This document shows positions 59,251 through 64,000 of a stretch of DNA of 64,000 nucleotides, one piece after another. This stretch comes from Ailanthus altissimus. Taxonomy: Eukaryota; Streptophyta; Magnoliopsida; Sapindales; Simaroubaceae. Every line of letters starts with the position of its first letter. Within the stretch, counting starts at the first letter, position 1. Both the position numbers and the translations under genes were made by a program. Under the pieces are notes generated by a model, which ran no database searches, was not told the origin of the DNA, and worked only from the letters and a program-made list of their open reading frames with translations. The stretch spans positions 2,244,501 to 2,308,500 of the forward strand of contig OX327696.1 of the NCBI GenBank assembly GCA_946807835.1, given 5' to 3'.

Positions 59251-61203
59251 ATAACATGTTAATAATAAAAAAATAATCGAGATATGACAATTGCTCTAAG
59301 TAATTGTACCTTTCTTTTTCCCAAGATTTCTAGAGATAGACGATCAACCTCAATATTGCCTTTATTAATAGTATTAGGTCCAAGACTATAACTACTCACT
59401 ACCAATGCACTTACAGTTATAATTCGAGTGTGTATAATTTCGCAAACAAACGTAGCAAATCCACTCAAGCTATATAACTCTTAGGGTATTTGAAAAATAC
59501 ATGGAGTCGATAGATATTCGATATCTTTATAAATGCCACTAGAACAAGTGAGAATTTATTAGAGATGGTGCTTATATGCTATTCTCATATTGTATGATTA
59601 TTAATTATTTAGTATTTATACAATAAACATTACGAATAAAATTGTTAATATTATTACAAATGATAAGATACTTGTAACGTTTTAGACATTATATGATCTA
59701 AAGAAGTTTAGATCTGATCTAAAGGAACTTAGCTCAGTATGAAGAGTTAGCAGTGCTAAGTATTACAAGTGCTAAGAGTTAGTGTGTTAAGAATTATAAT
59801 GTTATAAGAGTTAGCAAAATATAAGGAGTTAGATCCTATCTGAAATGGGACAAAGACCTGTGAACATATTAAAAAAGACATAGTTGCAAGGAGTTATAAA
59901 TGGTATTAGAAAATGTCATTAAGCAGTATATTCTGAAACACCTTTTTTCTGATCTATCTTTATCGATGCAAGTCTGTTAGTGAAATTTTTTTATATAGAT
60001 CAGTATATGTCTATATCTAAATGGTCTATATGGTTAATCTTAACAGACCATGAGTTTAATGAAAGCTCATATAAGCATACAAGTATTTAATAAGAACTAA
60101 GTACTAAATAGACTCACAATGACCTACAATAGACATCACATAAAGCCATCAATGGAAGGTCTTCTCAAGTTATTAGTATTTGTGTCATTTAACCTGAGCA
60201 CCATGGTAGGCTTATAAGTGATCCACCATAATTTGGTTCCACACATGTCAAATACCTTTCATGATCTGACCGCTAGGTGTCATTGGGTATGATTTGATTC
60301 TCATAGAGTCCATTATGCATAGTTATGGGATCCATTAGCTCATATAGGTAAGTTATATATCTTAATACTCTGAGATTGTACTTTAAGAAGTCTTGTGGTA
60401 ACAAGCGTATAACCCCAAAAATGTGAAAAAAAAAGGTTTTTTCTTCTTCTTCAAAAATGGGTTTCAGCCACATTTTTCAAGGGCAGTAGAATGGATTTTT
60501 TTTTTTTGGTTGAAGATGAGAGATGAAGAATTGTTCTTCATCCACTCATTCGATTAAATTGAAAGAGGAAGAAGAAAAGTTGTTCTTGCCATAAAAGTTT
60601 GTTCTTCATCATTCATTCAACCATTTTAATTTGTCTTTATCAGATGAGAAAAAGGTATTTGGCTATTTGACTTTATATGGTTTGGCTAAGTGTGGAAGAA
60701 TTGATCTTTGATAGCTAGACTCCATTTGGTAAGGAAGAAAGAGTTCATGAGATGAACAAAAGTCAAAGTTACATGCACAAGGATTTACATGTTTTATCCT
60801 TAGAGAATCAGCCAAAAAAGAGCCAAAAATGCAAAAGTTGTATTTTTGTTTCTTAAGCATATATTCAACCAAGTGAGAGAGATAGGTCAAGTGTTGAGTA
60901 AACAATAAATCCTTCTAGAAGTAAAGCTACCATTTTAGCATTCCAAGTCCACCGGAGTTAGAATCTAAAATGGCCAACATGAGCACTTCATGGTGAGACC
61001 ATGGAATTCAATTCCACACCAAATTGCTTCACGGGTATGTTTTAATTTTATAATACCGAGGCTTAATTTTAAGTGTGTTTGTTGTATTAGAAAATAAAAT
61101 TTTCAATTCCATTACACTTTATGTGTGTATGACATGCATAATTTTAATGTAATAAACACATTGCATATACATGCACCCAAGCAAAATAGCATGCAACAAT
61201 TAC

Positions 61204-62220
61204 AATATTTTACGTAATCAAAATTGGATTGAAATTATAACATTTATCATAATTAAATTGTAAATGTAATTGAAGTTGTAACATTGAATGTAATTGAAAT
61301 TGGAATTATAATTGGAATTATACATTTAATAAAATTAAAATTAAAATTGAAATTAAAATTATAATATGTAACGTAATTGAAATTGAAATTGACAGTTTGA
61401 ATTTGGATTTGGATTTATAGCATTTAACCTAATTAGAATTGTACATTTAACGTAATTAAAATTAAAATTTGAATTGAAATTATATATTTAACGTAATTGA
61501 AATTGAAATTGACAATTGACTTAATTGAAATTAAATTTGAATTCGAATTTATAGCATTTAACCTAATTAGAATTGTACATTTAATGTAATTAAAATTGAA
61601 ATTTGAATTAGAATTATACATTTAACGTAATTGAAATTGAAATTGACAGTTAACTTAATTGAAATTGAATTTGGTTTTGGATTTATAGCATTTAACTTAA
61701 TTAGAATTGTACATTTAACGTAATTAAAATTAAAATTTGAATTGGAATTATACATTTAACGTAATTGAAATTGAAATTGAAATCAGAATTATAATATTTA
61801 ACGTAATTGAAATTTGATTTGGATTTATAAAATTTAATGTAATTGAAATTAGAATTGGAATTGAAATTATACATGTAATGTAATTAAAATTTAAATCAGA
61901 ATTATAATATTTAACGTAATTAAAATTGAATTTGAAATTAGAATTATACATTTAACGTAATTGAAATTGAAATTAGAATTAGAATTATCATATTTAACAT
62001 AATAAAATTGGATTTGGATTTGGATTTATAAAATTTAATGTAATTGGAATTGGATTTATACATTTAATGTAACTAAAATTCGAATTGAAATTATAATATT
62101 TAATGTAATTAAAATTAAAATTATATTATTTAATGTACTTGAAATTGAAATTATACATTTATTGTAATTAAAATTAAAATTAAATTTGAAATTATAATAT
62201 TTAACTCAATTTTTAAAAAA
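61204..62220 (-). repeat. AT-rich tandem array, right half (copy C)
   Basis: About 1 kb of the same unit as 52020-52577 in the same orientation, ATTTAACGTAATTGAAATTGAAA with TTTGGATTTATAGCATTTAA variants. A higher-order repeat of about 125-130 bp is visible between 61390 and 61770 (AATTGTACATTTAACGTAATT recurs at 61437, 61571 and 61706). Frames through it code Asn/Phe/Ile-rich peptides and are by-products. Confidence 0.9.
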
Positions 62221-62480
62221 CAAATGTCCCCAAAACACAGGGTTTTCTTTTTCTAAAAACAACGTTGCTTGGGGCTTTCGCTTTCTATAAAAAAATTTAA
62301 CCACCAAAACAAGCTTTCTTTTTAAAAAAAAAAATTATTTATCATGCCTAAAACGGCATCATTTTGAAGTCTTTTTTAATTTTTGATCTTCAATACTTCA
62401 TATATAAACATATTCTTAATAATTAATTTTTACTTCAAGGTCTTCTTTCTTTTCTTAATTAATCTCATTTTCAAAACATT
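62221..62480 (-). repeat. right flank of the AT-rich tandem element
   Basis: CCCCAAAACACAGGGTTTT at 62228, AAAACGGCATCATTTTG at 62350 and TACTTCAAGGTCTTCTTTCT at 62431 match segments next to the other arrays (51890-52005 and 14788-15330). It is in the same orientation as the left flank at 51820-52020, so the element carries this flank as a direct repeat. Confidence 0.6.
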
Positions 62481-64000
62481 GATTTTTGTAATTTTTAATT
62501 TTTTTAATAATTAACTTTTTAAAATAAAAATAAAAAATATTACTTTTTTTCTAATCAAAACTATGTATTTTTAAATTTCTGATACTATAGTATCACTAAT
62601 TCAATAATATTTTATATTTTTTATACTATGTTATCAGCAATTCATAAAGTGTTAGTGAGCCATTTAGTATATCTTCATATTAGTCATAAGTATATTTTCA
62701 CTAACATCATTTAAAAAAGTGTTAGTAGTATAGTGTCTATGAAGGCTAATTTCTATAGTTGTGTCAAATACTATCGGAGAAAAAGTTTTTAAAACCTTTT
62801 AAATTATTAATAAGTTATAAGATATTAATATAGTTTTAATATTGTAAATTATATATTATAAACTAAAATTAATTATCATTATTATATAGTGGTTATAATA
62901 TTTAAATTAAGTATTAAATCTAAGTTAAATGTTTGGAGTTACAAGTATTTATTTATAATATTATTATTATTTGGGAGTTATGTAATTTAAATTATTGTAG
63001 GAGTTATAATATATTAAATTATTCTTATTAAATATTAGTATTAATACATAGACTACCTGCTATTAAATAAAGGGTGTTAAAGTAGGTGAGAGTGGCAAAA
63101 AAGAGAAAAAAATAAAAGATAAAGAAAAATAAGAAGTTATCCATACATATCTTTTTAAATTATATGTTTTGTGTCTTGAGTTTTAAGCAATCATGTCAAT
63201 AAGGGAGACTTAATATTATCTTACGGTAATCATGCTCATTGAAGAGAATGACTGCAAGCCTAAATTAAATTTTAGAGTCACATGAAGAGATGACTATTTA
63301 AATTTAGAACAGTGCTCTCTAGCTTGTCTTTTTATACTCAAGACCAATCTTTTTTTATTTTCTATTTATATTTAATATATGTTACGCTTGTTTATATTTT
63401 ATATATATGGTAGTATATATTTTAGTATATGATTAAATAACTTTTAAAATAAATATACCCAACAAGTACTTCTTTTGGCATCTCACTTCACTAACCTCCA
63501 AAGCATGAGCAATGTCTCCCTTCGTTCCCTCATCAAAAGATCCTCCAAAACAAACCGTTTAGAACGTAGACTTTTGGTCTTTGAAGTTTATATAGCTATT
63601 TTGTAAGGCTTTTGTGGCTTATTATTAAAGTGCTTCATGTTCAATCTTTAGAATTTTCATAAAATTTGTAAGAATTACTAGAATCTTTAAGTATTGACTT
63701 TATAATTTAAGATAAAACTTGGATTTGATGTGCAATGGTTGCCTATGAGATTTTGGGGTGTTACAAGTAATCTACTAAAATTTACTCTCACTAAAATTTG
63801 CCATTTAATTTGATGAAATCCAATTACTTCATCAAGATTATTTCGTTGGATCAACGAGAAACGTAGCCATGTTGTATTGATAACATGAAAGATGCCTTGT
63901 TGAATGTGCTGAATCAGATTTAGAAGTGGTGGATGTGGTAGCCGTGACGATGATTCGGAGAATGGTCAGACAATTTTTTTATTTTATTTTATAAGAGAAA
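62481..64000. other. AT-rich end region, no gene; possible LTR terminus at 63763
   Basis: 62580-62760 holds CACTAAT/GTTAGTAGTATAGTG-type short inverted motifs of DNA-transposon ends. 63751-63765 reads TTTTGGGGTGTTACA, the reverse complement of a TGTAACACCCC LTR start, so a gypsy LTR terminus may lie here; its other end is not seen. No coding sequence recognised. Confidence 0.35.

Larger units (their letters stand above)
52578..61198 (+). mobile_element. nested copia retrotransposon with long LTRs and perfect target duplication
   Basis: 5' LTR 52578-54801, 3' LTR 59557-61198, flanked by identical ATTAC at 52573-52577 and 61199-61203. The LTRs share long blocks: ACAATAAATATT near the start, GATCTAAAGAAGTTTAGA, CATACTTTGGTTCCATGCATG versus CATAATTTGGTTCCACACATG, and the block around GAGAGATGAAGAATT. 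The 3' LTR lacks about 550 bp corresponding to 53450-53990. PBS TTGTATCAGAGC is at 54804-54815. The internal part holds a hairpin-rich leader, an inverted LTR copy (56130-58171), and gag-pol remnants at 58380-59250. Very decayed. Confidence 0.85.

Overview
The window is dicot plant nuclear DNA: strongly AT-rich, made mostly of decayed transposons, with plant spliced genes and TIR-type NLR resistance genes, a class that monocots lack. The NLR protein style, TIR + NB-ARC + LRR + C-terminal post-LRR domain split over about five exons, resembles the N-like TNL genes of Citrus and relatives (Sapindales). That assignment comes from memory of the family and was not tested by a search.

Layout. 1-1435 (minus): 5' part of a TNL gene, TIR exon plus the start of the NB-ARC exon, running off the left edge. 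2240-2640 (minus): last LRR and C-terminal end of a second, broken TNL. 3115-4374 (plus): a TIR-exon pseudogene cut by a solo copia LTR and ended by a large gypsy-type LTR. 4.4-12.5 kb: gypsy and copia debris, including an Athila-like gag and primer-binding site with a nested LTR, then a 1.3 kb hexanucleotide-based higher-order repeat. 13.2-18.9 kb: fragments of ordinary plant genes (pantothenate synthetase, UTP10/HEATR1, a LYAR-type zinc finger, an ARF3/4-type auxin response factor, unknown exons) lying beside an AT-rich tandem array. 20.6-33.7 kb: copia LTR debris, a degenerate L1-type LINE with RNase H (minus), and a degenerate full-length copia element. 33.7-36.6 kb: internally deleted copia element. 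37.1-42.3 kb (minus): a complete, apparently intact five-exon TNL gene of 1147 aa with a foldback element in intron 1. 42.4-47.7 kb: intergenic DNA with a foldback element and a MITE. 47.7-51.3 kb: a second internally deleted copia element joined to a gag fragment, then a third copia element on minus. 51.8-62.5 kb: an AT-rich tandem array split by a nested LTR retrotransposon bounded by a perfect 5-bp target duplication.

Functionally only the two TNLs look alive. They are predicted intracellular immune receptors: the TIR domain is an NADase and signalling module, the NB-ARC domain an ATP/ADP switch, and the LRR and post-LRR parts sense effectors. The surrounding pseudogenes show that this is a birth-and-death TNL cluster. 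Everything else is repeats and gene debris. I found no CRISPR array, operon, rRNA or credible tRNA. The most unusual structures are the multi-gene fragment mosaic at 15.3-18.9 kb and the perfect-palindrome hairpin arrays in the retrotransposon leader near 55 kb.
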